From assembly GCA_949751835.1 (NCBI GenBank), contig CATKHK010000008.1, positions 680,264 through 744,263 of the forward strand: a stretch of DNA of 64,000 bases, given 5' to 3'. A program made the translations under genes and the position numbers. Source of the DNA: Blepharisma japonicum. Its lineage: Eukaryota > Ciliophora > Heterotrichea > Heterotrichida > Blepharismidae. This document shows positions 31,346 to 42,919 of this stretch, piece after piece; within the stretch, counting starts at the first letter, position 1; each line of letters begins with the position of its first letter. The notes beneath the pieces are model-generated. The model saw only the letters and a program-made list of their open reading frames with translations, was not told the origin of the DNA and did no database searches.

Positions 31346-32473
31346 ATGAAAACTATACAAGTTCAAAGCTGGAGATCAATACAGCCTAATGACCGTTCTC
31401 GATCTCTGCCATCCAAACACCGTAATTATACCCCGAAATTCCCTTCACGAACTCTTGCAGAAGACAACATGGAAGGCCATTTTTCAAGCCGCAACAAGGC
31501 AGAATTATTTCCTCACGAAATTACAAAACCTCAAAGAATTGAACTTCCAGTCTATTTTAACACCCCAAGAAGATTTTCTATATCAAGACCAAAATCTCCT
31601 CCAAAGCCTTTGAATAACTTATTTAAAAATCCAAACCAAAGCTTCCAGAATGCACTTGATTTAGAAAAGACGACTACAGTTATGAAAAGATTGAAGGATT
31701 ACAATATGCTAGCTTTTGCTTGCAAAAGAGCTGGGAAAACAAGAGATGAAGGAAGGGCTTATTATAGTATTGGGGTTTTGTACGACAACTTAGGCCAATA
31801 TAAAAAAGCTATATCTTCTTATACACAATTTTTAAATGTCTGCCAATCCATTGGAGATGTCCATGGAGAAGCTTTAGCTAACAACTGCATTGGAGTTGAT
31901 TATACCAAAATGGCTGAAGCTGAGTCTGGAAATAATACATTGTGGCAAGAAGCTATCAATTATCATATGAAGCATAAGGATATTGCTGATGTCCCTGGGA
32001 AATTTTTAGCACATATAAATTTAGGGATTATTTACAGCAAACTTGGAGATAATGAAAGGGCAGCAATAAACCATCAATTTGCCTTGCGATATGCAATACA
32101 GATGTCTAGTGTAGCCGGACAAAGTGTAGCTATTGGAAATTTAGGACAAATTGGAAATAATAAAATTGTAGGAGATAATGAAAAGCTTAAAATGTTCGCT
32201 GAACGATATTTAGCTTTAAGTCATGAGCTGAAAAACAGAAAAGGAGAAAGTGGAGCTTATCAGCAGCTTGGAAACATCAGTTTTAGTGTTGGAGACTATG
32301 ATTCCAGCACAAAAAATTATTATCGAGCTATGAAGATTGCTGAAGAAATTGGAGATAAAGAGCTTTTAGATGTAGCAAAATGCAATTTTGGGGCTGCAAA
32401 TGCAAACTTGAAGATGGATGAACATATGAAAAATATATTGCAAAAAGTAAATCAAGCAAGAACTAAATTTTAA
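31346..32473 (+). CDS. Tetratricopeptide-repeat protein
   Basis: A 375-residue protein with a basic, disordered N-terminal 100 residues and then about six TPR-like helix pairs (roughly 105-365). Typical TPR positions are visible, such as G-R-A-Y-Y-S-I-G-V-L-Y-D-N-L-G-Q-Y and G-D-Y-D-S-S-T-K-N-Y-Y-R-A-M-K-I-A-E-E-I-G. The spacing of about 38-40 residues and G-E-A/G-E-S starts suit the tetratricopeptide subtype of the LGN/Rapsyn/TTC29 kind. It probably acts as a scaffold. It lies 40 bp downstream of the kinesin on the same strand, and TPR proteins are common in ciliary transport, but no link is shown. Confidence 0.75.
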   Translation: MKTIQVQSWRSIQPNDRSRSLPSKHRNYTPKFPSRTLAEDNMEGHFSSRNKAELFPHEITKPQRIELPVYFNTPRRFSISRPKSPPKPLNNLFKNPNQSFQNALDLEKTTTVMKRLKDYNMLAFACKRAGKTRDEGRAYYSIGVLYDNLGQYKKAISSYTQFLNVCQSIGDVHGEALANNCIGVDYTKMAEAESGNNTLWQEAINYHMKHKDIADVPGKFLAHINLGIIYSKLGDNERAAINHQFALRYAIQMSSVAGQSVAIGNLGQIGNNKIVGDNEKLKMFAERYLALSHELKNRKGESGAYQQLGNISFSVGDYDSSTKNYYRAMKIAEEIGDKELLDVAKCNFGAANANLKMDEHMKNILQKVNQARTKF

Positions 32474-32611
32474 TGTTTTTTCGTAAGTTTTAAAACTTGT
32501 ATAAAATTAGTAAAGATTATTTGGTAAGCTACTCTTACATGCTATAAGTGTAAGACAAATAACATGCAAAAATTTTATATTTTAGAGCATATTCACTAAA
32601 AGATTATAAAA

Positions 32612-33130
32612 TTATATTCGGTTGCCTTTACACAGCCTTAATAAAGGTAGTTTCAAGCTTTTCATGCTCAATAGATTTTCGACCATAGTCTGGTAATCTT
32701 GGCTATAAAAAGCTTCCTTTGCATTAATAAGCCTCGTTAATCCGTCAGCAACCACATCTTTGCAGTCTGTCCACGCTTCATTATTTTCTGTTTCCTCCTC
32801 TTCAGAAATTTCCACTAATTTTCCGTTCACCAGTATTTCTTTATCTGACAAAGGAATAAAATCAATATTTGGGTCTTCTGTTGCTGTGTCAGGTACGATT
32901 AGTGGAATACATTGATACATTCATTGAGGAATTAAAGAAAAGACAAACAGCATTTTATGGAAACCTTCTTGAATGTATCATATGGAAGAAATTTCCATTG
33001 CCATTTCCAGAATAATCTCTTCTAGCACCACAGTATCGACGATGCAGTTGTAAATGTTGAATTTCAAGCTTGGTTCTGCACTGGAAGAGGCGATTAGGAG
33101 TGTTAAAGCAATTACAATAAATTTAGACAT
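32612..33130 (-). CDS. Small secreted or lumenal protein, unknown
   Basis: ATG 33130 to TAA 32612 gives 172 residues with two TGA codons as Trp. The first 17 residues (M-S-K-F-I-V-I-A-L-T-L-L-I-A-S-S-S-A) form a convincing signal peptide with a likely cleavage after Ser-Ser-Ala. The mature part is helical, with a Glu-rich loop (E-E-E-E-T-E-N-N-E). Three or four Cys residues may form disulfides. No family was recognised. An internal ATG at 32920 would lose the signal peptide. Confidence 0.55.
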
Positions 33131-33328
33131 TATAAATTCACCAAAACTAAAGTTTTATAGTGATATATTTAAATAAAAATGCGAGAAAATGATACTGAAG
33201 GTATCATATTAATTTTTTATATTTATGTAAATATTTTGAAAATAATTGCATTTTATGTTAAAGCTTCTTCTGATACCATGAATTTATCATTTTTTTTGAA
33301 ACTTAATAGAAATATTTTATAATTTATC

Positions 33329-33796
33329 ATGATATGCAATAAATACAATATTGAATATCATGCAAAATGTTGTAAAAATGCTTTTAGGAGAGATCTTATC
33401 CACGTATTTCCAGATATATCTGCAGATACACCTTTGACTTTAGTCTTAACATTCCAAGATGCAAAATCCAACTTTTTTGACATAAAAGATTTTTCAAGCG
33501 AAAAAGACAAATGCCTTGAGAATTTTTTCCAATTTTCTGAAGAATTGATAACTTTATTGCCTGAATGATGATGCGATTATATTGACCCATCTTCAGGGCT
33601 GCCTATGAAATCAGAGCCAGCTGGATTTTATAGTGATATAGAAGCATGCACAAGAGTCTTCCATTTTTCACATCAAAATATCAATGGGTGTTTCATTATA
33701 GATCATCCTAGGTTTCATTTCAGTTCATATATAGCGTCATTTTATACGACAGCACCTACAGATATTATATTATCAGCTATAGAAAGAATTAATTAA
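33329..33796 (+). CDS. MMADHC-like (cobalamin trafficking CblD) domain protein
   Basis: 155 residues from ATG 33329 to TAA 33796, reading through two adjacent TGA codons as Trp-Trp. The sequence matches the C-terminal nitroreductase-like domain of MMADHC: an F-P-D-I start, then W-C-D-Y-I-D-P-S-S-G-L-P, the most distinctive motif, and a final Y-T-T-A-P-T-D segment equivalent to F-T-N-A-x-x-D. MMADHC (CblD) guides vitamin B12 toward methionine synthase or methylmalonyl-CoA mutase, working with MMACHC. This version consists of essentially that domain only, without the N-terminal region that carries the mitochondrial signal in animals. The Trp-Trp pair at the TGA codons supports the code assignment. 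Confidence 0.72.
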
Positions 33797-33855
33797 ATTG
33801 TAAAAAAATGTTAAAAGGCTTTAAATCATTTTGATTTAAATTAATTATTTATTTT

Positions 33856-35232
33856 CTATGAAGCTTTATTCATAATAATTTGGTCAAATGCTTTCGAAGC
33901 TTTATTTCTAATTTCATCAAGAGTAAAAAAGCGGCTGGTTTCGTCAGGATCAGCCATAGCATCTATCTCAATTTCTAATGGTCTTATCAAAGGAGATCTA
34001 GATTGGTTTCTTCCTATAAGTTTTTCATTGCCTTCATTTTTCTCATTAGAAATTGCAAGCAAAGTACTTATGCACTCCTCAATCACATTAACTTCTGATA
34101 AATCTGTTTCTAGCTGAAATTCTCTACAAGAAAATCCAACCCCACTCAGCATTTTTTCTATTTCAGAAATTGGATTTAATAATATTTGGAATATTTCTTG
34201 TGTTTTTTTATATGACTCATTTTCTGTTTTTATGTTTTTCACTGTTTCCTCATATGCTTTATTTAATTGATCAATTTTTTCTGCCTTGGTGCTTTCAGAA
34301 TACCCACGTGATTTATGGAAATTTGAAATTTGGTCTTTATATTTTTCTATTTCTTTTTTAATTATAATAATTTCTTCCCCTAATTCATACATATACTGGG
34401 AAAGTCTAGTGTTTTCATCAAAAGTAGTGACAAATAAATCAACAATTTCTTGGAAATTTTCGATTTTGCATTGATTTTTCATAGTTTCCATGCCTGAGTT
34501 AAGCTCTCTGATGAAGTCCATATAGCTGTTTATTTTTTCATTTATTTCGATGCATCAGTTTTTTCAGACTTTGGCTTGATTTTTTGAGAGTTGGAAAAGC
34601 TCTGAAGCATTAACTGTTGGTTCTGCGAAATTTACAGTAATTCCTTTGAGAAATCGAGTTTCAGACATTTTGCCTTCTAAAAGTTGGCTACTTAATAGGC
34701 TGATTTTTTGAGAATAATCATTGCGTGTTGAGCTTAAGGAATTTTGTATTTTTACAATTCGTCCTTGATTTGTTTCATCTTTGTTAAAGTTGAATACTGA
34801 GACTTCACTTGCACTTTTTCTGAGCCTTTTAGTGCTTAAAAGCTGAATTTCTAATTGTTGGTTTGTTTTAAGTAAAGACCCTTTATCTTTTCTAAGCATA
34901 TCGATTTTATCTTGCAATTTTTTATTTGAACTTTTTAGCTCGCTTAGCCGCTTGAATTCTCTTTCTAGCTCATTTTCAAGCATTTTAATCTTATCATCTC
35001 CTTTCTTTTTCCGTTTTTCTCCACTCCTGTATTGTTTTTTTGAAATTTTCTCATTAAGCATAGCCTTGATTTCTTCTAAATCTTTTCCAAGAAGAGTTGA
35101 TTGCCTTCTTTCATGCTCCAATTTTCTGGTTAAAGCTTCTACTTCACTTTCTAAGCTCTGCACTTCATTATGAAGTGATGGTAACTTTACTTCAGAAATT
35201 GATCTACTAAGATGTAATAAGTTTTGATTCAT
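33856..35232 (-). CDS. Coiled-coil protein, unknown
   Basis: ATG 35232 to TAA 33856, 458 residues, with TGA codons at the junction near 34549-34566 read as Trp. Long heptad-like Glu/Lys/Leu/Gln helices cover residues about 10-150 and 250-330. An Asn/Ser-rich break lies near 155-190, and an acidic E-x-D tail ends the chain. No globular domain was recognised. It could be a structural or basal-body-associated coiled-coil protein, but this is only a guess from composition. Confidence 0.55.
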
Positions 35233-35519
35233 ATATACTATTAATTAGATATTTTTTATTATTTTGTGAAAACACATATAGAATTTAAAATTTTGAAATT
35301 ATTTGTGAGCTATTTACATTAAATTCTTATTTTATAAATAAGATGAATAAAAATTATTTTAAGCGACAAATATTAATCTATATGCACTTTTTGAAATTAA
35401 AATAATTCAAAATTTCAAGTAAATATTTATTTAAAAAATCTCTATTATATTCCTAATAATTTTTCATAAATAAAATAAATTTCCAGCTTTCTTCGCCAAA
35501 TTTTAATAGCTTATTAGAA

Positions 35520-36593
35520 ATGGCAAAGAATCATAACGTCTCCGCAGCATTACGAGATTCAGCACTCGTTGACGAAGAATCCAAACAGCGTTTTACATAT
35601 AGTGCTACCAAAATTGTTGGAAATGGCAGTTTTGGCACTGTTTATCAATCATCTGTAAACGAAACAGGTGAAACTGTCGCAATCAAAAAAGTCTTCCAAG
35701 ATAAAAGATACAAAAACCGTGAGCTCGCAGTTATGAAAGACCTTACTCACCCCAACATCATAGGACTTCGGCATTATTTCTACACAAAAGGTGACAAAGA
35801 TGACGAAGTCTACTTAAATCTTGTCATGGATTTCGTCCCTGACACAATTTATAAAGTTATGAAAACTTATAATAAGGAAGGTGAACAATTGCCTTTGATA
35901 CTTGTAAAACTTTATTCTTACCAGATTTTAAGGGCTCTAGCCCATACTCATGCTGTAGGAATTTGCCATAGAGATGTAAAACCTCAAAACATGCTGGTAA
36001 ACTCTACTACGCATGAGTTAAAGCTATGTGATTTTGGAAGTGCCAAAAGACTTATTCCTGGAGATCAGAATGTGTCTTATATATGTTCGAGGTATTATAG
36101 AGCTCCTGAGCTTATTTTTGGTGCTGTTGAATATAAAGAGTCTATAGATATATGGAGTGTAGGGTGTGTTACAGCTGAGCTGTTAATTGGAAAGCCTATT
36201 TTTCCAGGTGAAAGTGGGGTTGATCAATTGGTAGAGATCCTTAAAGTACTTGGGACGCCAACAAGAGAACAAATTCATGATATGAACCCTAATTATGCAG
36301 AATTTAAATTCCCACATGTAAAAGTTAAAACGTGAAGTAGAATTTTTGGGCCAAATGTTCCTCAAGATGCGAGAAACTTTGTAAGCTCTTTATTGGTGTA
36401 TTCTCCTCAGAGAAGACCTAATCCTTTAGAAGCGCTTTTGCATCCGTTTTTTGAGGAATTAAGACAAGAGTCAACGAGGCTTCCAGATGGAGGCAGCCTG
36501 CCTGATTTATTTAATTGGACTCCTCAGGAGCTGAGGTCAGTAAATCCCAGTGTGATTCAAAATTTAACACCTTCATGGTATGGAGGACAATAA
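35520..36593 (+). CDS. GSK3: Glycogen synthase kinase 3 (GSK3/shaggy)
   Basis: A 357-residue CMGC kinase with TGA at 36333-36335 read as Trp (V-K-T-W-S-R-I-F). The GSK3 family motifs are all present: G-N-G-S-F-G-T-V-Y, the lysine of [35 protein letters not shown] and the activation-loop Tyr in [21 protein letters not shown] follows. The Arg residues that bind a primed phosphate are conserved. The N-terminal extension is short and lacks the animal S9 inhibitory site. It acts in the cytosol and nucleus, phosphorylating primed substrates. Confidence 0.92.
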
Positions 36594-36850
36594 AATTATA
36601 ATTAAAATAAAATATCAATATGCAATGATTACACGTATATATCCATAAATACTTGTTTATTGAAATAATTATCAGATGGAAAATTCTTTTTAAAGAAATA
36701 AATGACAATAATTATATCACTGAAAATATAAAATTATTGCTTCTAAAAGATTTTATGATCATTATAATAGCTTAAATAAAGAATAAATTGTGTAAGAGAA
36801 AAATTTATTCTAAAATTTAAAATTTGCTCAAAAATATTGGATGATAAAAA

Positions 36851-38213
36851 ATGGCCTCAAGAACTTGCCCTAAGTGGACCTTGTTTATTCCGTTATTTAT
36901 CATTATTATTAGTTTCGGGCTCAATATAGCAAGCCTTTCTCATCCTACATGGGTTTCACAAGGCAGTTCTTTAGAATTCAGCCTCACTAAATGTACTAAC
37001 TGTCCGTCCTCAAACGATCAATGAAGCTGGGAATGCTACGCACAATATTATTGTGAGTTAAATGATGATCTAGGAGACTGTAAACTTTTCAAAGACGGCT
37101 ATAAAGCTTCTTATGCCTACTTGTTCTTAGAAGTTTTGTCATTAATGCTAACTGTGATGCTTATTGAAAAACTTATAATTGCAGGAATAGGTGGAGATTA
37201 TGGTAGCCCAATGCTTATTTACATTATTTCAAGTTTTATGTTTATATGTCATTTATTAGCAACTATTATTTGGTTTGGGCTTTCAAAGGCGTCATGAAGT
37301 GGGTCTTGTGATAGCACTAAAAACCCAGCAACTGATACAGACAGACCAGATTTTTGTGCAGAAGGTGGCCCAGCTATTGCTGTTGCAAATATTTTTATAA
37401 ATGCTTTAGCACTTGTCTTAGTATTTTTCTTTATGTGCAAAAGAGACAGACTTACAGATGGCATTCGATTAGGTGTAGAAGACGGAAAATGGCTTTGCCT
37501 CCCTACTAGATATTGGATGTTTATTACACTTAGCCTATTGTTTACAGGAATTATTTTCTTATTAGCCGCAATAGGAGAAGACAGCTGGGTAAAAAGAGAT
37601 CCAAAAGCCCATCATATGCATGGAAGCTTATTGAGGTGCAAAGATTGCATTGCTGAATATGATTGGGTAGGCTGGGACTGTTTAGCAGGAAGTGAATGTG
37701 ATTCTAATGACAGCTCTGGAGCTTGCCACTTATTTAAACATTTAAGAGATTCTTCACAAGCTTTTGTTACTCTAGCTGGAATTACTGTTGTGTTAATCGC
37801 TATGTTTATACAAGTGGTTTCAGGGATTATGAGTGGAAGAGACTATGGTATACGAATATTGAATTATGTAAGATTTTACGTAGACTTATCCGGTATTAAT
37901 TGCTTTCGCAAACTTACTTGGGACAATAATTTGGTTCGGAATAAGTAAAGCAGGCTTCGATAAAAGCTGTGATAACAAACAAAATAACCCTGAAGATACT
38001 TTAGATGTGTGCAGTACCACTGGGCCTTCTCTTTCAATTGTATCTAATTTCTTATTTGTTCCGATGGCCGTCATCTTCTTTATTTCTTATTGGAAAAGAG
38101 GTGAGTCAAGACCATTAAGTGCGCTAACTCAAATAGAGACTCCTGGAAATAGCCATGGGCTTCATGATGTTACAAATTTCCAAGGCGGCTATCCCAAAAA
38201 AGTTGCATCATAA
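36851..38213 (+). CDS. Internally duplicated claudin-like tetraspan protein
   Basis: Two exons (36851-37867 and 37884-38213) give 448 residues, with TGA codons as Trp. The protein is two tandem copies of a four-helix unit. Each half starts with a hydrophobic helix ending in a conserved Trp and a G-S-L/S-L segment. A paired-Cys loop follows (C-x-x-C, then W-x-x-C), then three helices with H/N-L-L-A/G-T-I-I-W-F-G and a D/C-loop. The W...C...C loop between helices 1 and 2 is like the claudin/PMP22 superfamily. The similarity of the two halves around the I-I-W-F-G motif was used to place the intron. The role is unknown; membrane organisation is inferred from the fold. Confidence 0.65.
37868..37883 (+). 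other. 16-nt intron in the claudin-like gene
   Basis: GTAAGATTTTACGTAG, with GT/AG ends. Removing it shifts the frame so that the second half reads N-L-L-G-T-I-I-W-F-G, matching the first half's H-L-L-A-T-I-I-W-F-G. Confidence 0.8.
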
Positions 38214-38859
38214 CATAATAATTAACTTTTAGTTAGAAACATTTTTATTTCTTTTTAAATTTAAGTTAATTATGCCTAATAAAATATTTATTTTATTATT
38301 TTAGAAATAATTATATAAAAAGAGTTTAAAGGAGGTTTTACGAAGGGTAATATTGGGATTAAAATATTTTGAAATAAATTTAATTTTTTGGTTAATTGAT
38401 AACATTTATAAGATCTTTATTTAGATCAGCTAAATAATCACATAAATTTATATCAAAATAAAAATTACTAGAAAATTACAATCGAGTAATAATTAAATTA
38501 CTGCAATATGATTTTAGCTAATGCTATATTTTTGCAAAATCTAAATTTATTCAAAATAAATGATTAGACATTTTTAAGGCAACTAAAAAATTCGAAATGG
38601 GCAAGGATTAATAAGGATTAGCCCTTAAATATTTCTAGAGCTCTATCATTGAGGTGCTTGTTAATTGAAAAATTCAATGATAATTAAAAATGAAGTCATT
38701 TTCTGAGCAGATATGTGGCAACCTTTGCTATTTTGAGCTAATTCATCTTTTGTGAAAACTATTGAGTTATTCCATATACCAATTATTTTTCTGGATAAAT
38801 TTCAAAAAGAGAACATCCTTTAACAAACCAAAGATAAAATAATTTATCAATAATTTATA
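38214..38859. other. Intergenic region upstream of the K+ channel gene
   Basis: About 650 bp, A+T-rich. A 50-codon frame at 38690-38842 (with one TGA) is hydrophobic but has no support. No RNA gene was recognised. Confidence 0.45.
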
Positions 38860-41070
38860 ATGAATGCCTATATTATCAATAGGAGAAGGTCTAAAAGAAG
38901 ATATTCGGATATTTCACTTATGAGCAGTCTTGATGAACGCAGTTTTATGGATGAATCGCCAGATCCAGAGCCACCAACAGCAGCTTGATTTCCAAGCAGA
39001 CAAATAACAAGAACCAACTTGAGCGCACCAAGTAGTATTTTCTTCCTAGAAAGTGAAGTCTTTTCACAAAAAAGTTTTATATTCCAGCCTGAATCAAAAA
39101 TTATGCTTTATTGGGATATAGCTGTAAGCGTTTTGATAGCAGTTCAGTTAATCTATACTCCAATCGTTCTGTTTATGGAAGACTCTGAAAATAAAAAGCT
39201 AAGAAGTTGAGATCTTTTGATAAACGAGTTGTTTGTTTTGGATATTATTGTAAAGTTTAACACTGCTTCATATTCCAAAGGACATGTAATAAAAAATAGA
39301 ATTGGAATTGCAAAGAAATATCTAACATCTTGATTTTTATATGATATAATAGTAAGTATTCCTATTCAAGAATTTTATGAATTACTCAGTTGTGAAAAAA
39401 CGGAGCATAATAGTTATGAATATTTTAGTGTGCATCGAATTTTTGAATATACCAAAATAATTCGCGTTGTAAGAGTAGTTAAGTTAGCAAAAACGATGAC
39501 TTTACTGGAAGATTATGTAAAAAGTAAAAAAATATCAATTGCGTTTCGGTTTTTAAAACTTACTTTTATTGTCTTTTATATAAATCATTATGTGGCATGC
39601 TTATGGTATTATATCAATGATGTGGATTCCTTCAAGTATCCCGTAACTTGGACATCCAAACTTCACTCGCTCGGACATTTTAATTTAAGCGATCTTTATA
39701 TTCGAGCTTTTTATTTTGCTATAACCACAACTTCGACCCTCGGATATGGAGATATCGACCCCCTCACAATCCACACATTGATTTTTGACATTTTCAACAT
39801 GTGAATTGCTGTTATTATTGTTTCCTATATAATTGGTAACATAAGTGATTGGGTAGTAGCTGAAACTATTACTCATATAGTTTTCCGGAAAAGAATGGTT
39901 GACCTAAACAATTATATGAATATAAAAAGGTTTCCAAGGGATTTAAAATTTAAATTGCGCACATATTTTGATTTTATCCGATTGGCTCGCCCAATTACAA
40001 ACTTTGATGAGCTTCAAGTTTTTGATTTATTATCTCAACCTTTAAGAGAAGAAATTGCAGGCATAACCAGGGGTAAAGTATTTAAAGAATGCTCTATTTT
40101 TCGACAACTTTACAGTACAAAGCTAATAAATGAAATTTGTAAAAAAATAAAAATTGAAAGATATGCACCTGAAGATGTTGTATTTGAAGAAGGAGAAAAG
40201 GGCCAATCTATTTATTATATATCGTCAGGAATAGTAGAAGTTTACCATAAGGGAACTTTAACTATTTTTAAAGAACTCAATGAAGAATCTTCATTTGGAG
40301 AAATTGGGTTCTTTGCAATGCATCCTAGGGAAGCTAGCATAAGATGTCTTGCATTTTGTGAGTTTATGGTCTGTCACAGAAGCGATTTAAATGAAATTTT
40401 AAAGACCAAACCGGAAGCTAGGCAAAAAACTGATATGCTTTATAATTTTTGTCAAAGAGAAGTCCCTAATAGATATACAGCTTTAGGGACAAGATGCTTT
40501 CTTTGTAATACTTTAGGGCATACCGCGGCGAAATGCTATAAAGTTTTAGTAAAAATCTGCGATGATGACAGCAAGGAGAAATGGCTAAAAGAGAGAGAGT
40601 TTGGGAAAAAAATCAGGAAAGATATTGTGCAGAAACTTAGATTAAGACAATTGAAAAGAAAACCTGGAAAATATAGTATTAAATTTCCAGTAAACATCAA
40701 AAAGCCTTTGCATAAAAATGCGGATTTTTCACAAAAAGCAACTGCATATATGCAGGAACACGAAACTTTCACACAAAAAGCAAACGCATTCTTAAAAGAC
40801 TTGAGGGAAGAAAACTATCAAACCGTTAGAACAGATAGGGATATAACCTATCGAAAAACTTATTTAAATGTTTTGGGAAATTCATCAAGTGAGTCATGTG
40901 ATGAAGAATCAAGCTGTAGAAGATTTTCTGATATAAGCATGACTAGTGGATATTCACATGTAAATAGTGAAAATTTATCAAGATTTAGATCTGATAAATC
41001 AATAAGCGTTCGAGGCTCTTCTCGGGCAGAAGAAAATACATTCTTTGAAATGTTTGACAGGAGCGCTTAA
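38860..41070 (+). CDS. Voltage-gated, cyclic-nucleotide-domain K+ channel with zinc knuckle
   Basis: 736 residues with TGA as Trp throughout the membrane part. Six helices run from about 85 to 345. S4 contains I-R-V-V-R-V-V-K-L-A-K with Arg/Lys every third residue. The pore has T-T-T-S-T-L-G-Y-G-D, the K+-selective G-Y-G filter. After a C-linker (R-F-P-R-D-L-K-F-K-L-R-x-Y-F-D-F) comes a cyclic-nucleotide-binding-like domain with I-Y-Y-I-S-S-G-I-V-E-V and F-G-E-I-G-F-F; its phosphate cassette R-E-A-S is close to canonical. About residue 545 a CCHC zinc knuckle follows (C-F-L-C-N-T-L-G-H-T-A-A-K-C). The tail is basic, then Ser-rich. It belongs with EAG/HCN/CNG-type channels, which are abundant in ciliate membranes. 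Confidence 0.85.
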
Positions 41071-41347
41071 ACTGTAGGTTTCAATGTAAATGTAATTATT
41101 TTTGGCCAGTTTTACTGGCATACACTTTTTGGGAAATTATTTTCTCATGCTAATACATTAATTATTGTATTTTTCATAGCAAACAAAAATTTCTATTTAT
41201 TTGCAAAGAAGCTCCTTTAAAATATTCTAGAAAAAATTAAATGGCTTAATAATTATTGAATATCCATAAAAATTTTCTAGTAAACTCTATGTGTGATTTT
41301 CTGATTTATTAATTTATTTTTTACAATTACAATTACAGTATATATCT

Positions 41348-42919
41348 CTAAGCAGTTGTCAGCTTAACATTGACTGTATCCAACCTTCTATGCGTTTCAG
41401 CCCTAAAAGCTTCAACCATATCCCACTCACTCGAAGGGTTGCTATCTTTTCCCTTACACAAATGGTCCAGCAGACCTACAGCTTCTTGATATTTTTCCTT
41501 ACTCTTCTGATAATCCCTTAAAAATTCATCCTTAGCTCCTTCCTTACACAAACTTATAGTATAATTATACAGCAAACTATCCGCAAGCCCTTGCTTCCCA
41601 ATCGAATCAATAAAAGTTGCATATTTTGGGTCTCCTGACGTTAAAATATGATCCACAATTTTACAAAGTTCTTCCGTCTTATCCTGATTTTCCAAAAACA
41701 ATCTTTTCACTCTATCATGCTGTTCAAAAAAGTTTGGATACGATCCTGGTATTAAATTGTATTTATTTATCATTTGTTGACTGAAATTCAACAAATTTTC
41801 CATCAAAGTGACAGCTTTTACATACACAGCAAAACTCCCAATAATCTCATTATTTGATTTTATTTTTTCAGCAAATTTTAAAATAACCATAATAATCTCT
41901 AATTGTTCTTCGACTGAGGACATAACCTCTGCAAGATTTATAGCTGGATGGTTATCTTTAGCAATAAATACAAAATCAGGGACAGTTTCTTCATTATCTA
42001 AAAGTACAAAATCGTCAGTCGACATAGGAGATTCTAGCTGCTCTGGAATTGGAACATTTGGAGCAATATCTGATGATAAATACACATCACTTGACCCTTT
42101 TGAAGCCATTAGAGAGCTATTATCTTCTTTTACCCCAGCTATAAAAGGGTGCTCAAAAAAGTCGTCAAAAGAAATTCTTTGTTTAGGATCATATGCAAGC
42201 ATTCTTTCTAAAAGGTCTTTACAGACCTGAGAAATTGCAGCTGGAAATGGCTTAAGATTTCGCTGGGCGCTAGGGATTTCTTCTTTACGCCGAGCGTTAA
42301 ATGGAGCTTCACCTGTGAGCATTTCGTAAAAAACGACACCTAGGCTTCATATATCAGCTTTAGAGTCATAGCCTTCTCGTACGCGAAATACTTCAGGAGC
42401 CATATAAAGAGGAGTCCCTAGCCAAGACTGGGCCAAATCGTCATCTAGAAATCGACTCATGCCGAAGTCAGCAAGTTTTAGCACTGCAGATGTTGAAGCT
42501 TCTGTCATAAGAATATTTTGAAGTTTCAGATCTCGATGGATTATATTTTTTGATCTAAGAGCTTTAAAGCCTTCTGCCAAATGTTGCATCCATCTTTGAG
42601 CTACAGCTTCGTCAATTGGACCGTTTTGCTGTATAAACTGGCCTAAATCCCCACCTGAGCAAAACTCTAAAATGAGATAAAAATTGTTGTCGGTCTTTTG
42701 GACGTCCAGAAGTTTAACCACATAGTCACTGTCAACGGATCTTTGACAGAGAATTTCTTGCTCAAGCCTATTTTGCTGCTCAGGCTTTAAACCTTGTCGA
42801 TTGATCATTTTAATTGCGATTTTGTTCTTAGACGGGATATGCTTCCCTAAAAACACAGTGCCAAAGGTGCCTTTGCCGAGCTTGGCTTTAAGCTCATATG
42901 ATCCTATTCTCTTTCCCAT
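41348..42919 (-). CDS. ATG1/ULK-like Ser/Thr kinase
   Basis: One 523-residue frame with TGA at 42347-42349 read as the invariant Trp of D-I-W-S-L-G. The kinase domain (about 8-262) has G-K-G-T-F-G-T-V, I-A-I-K-M-I, H-R-D-L-K-L-Q-N, D-F-G-M-S-R and a G-T-P-L-Y-M-A-P-E activation segment typical of ULK/ATG1 and related kinases. After a spacer, residues about 340-515 are helical and end with a Y-Q-K-S-K-E-K-Y-Q-E-A-V-G-L-L pattern. This resembles the tandem MIT-like (EAT) domain that binds ATG13 in ATG1 kinases. A role in autophagy induction is inferred; the kinase subfamily could instead be another ULK-type such as fused/ULK4. Confidence 0.82.

Noticed and set aside
38690-38842. 50-codon plus-strand frame with one TGA just upstream of the K+ channel gene
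   Set aside because: Hydrophobic but too short and compositionally like the flanks; probably chance in A+T-rich DNA.
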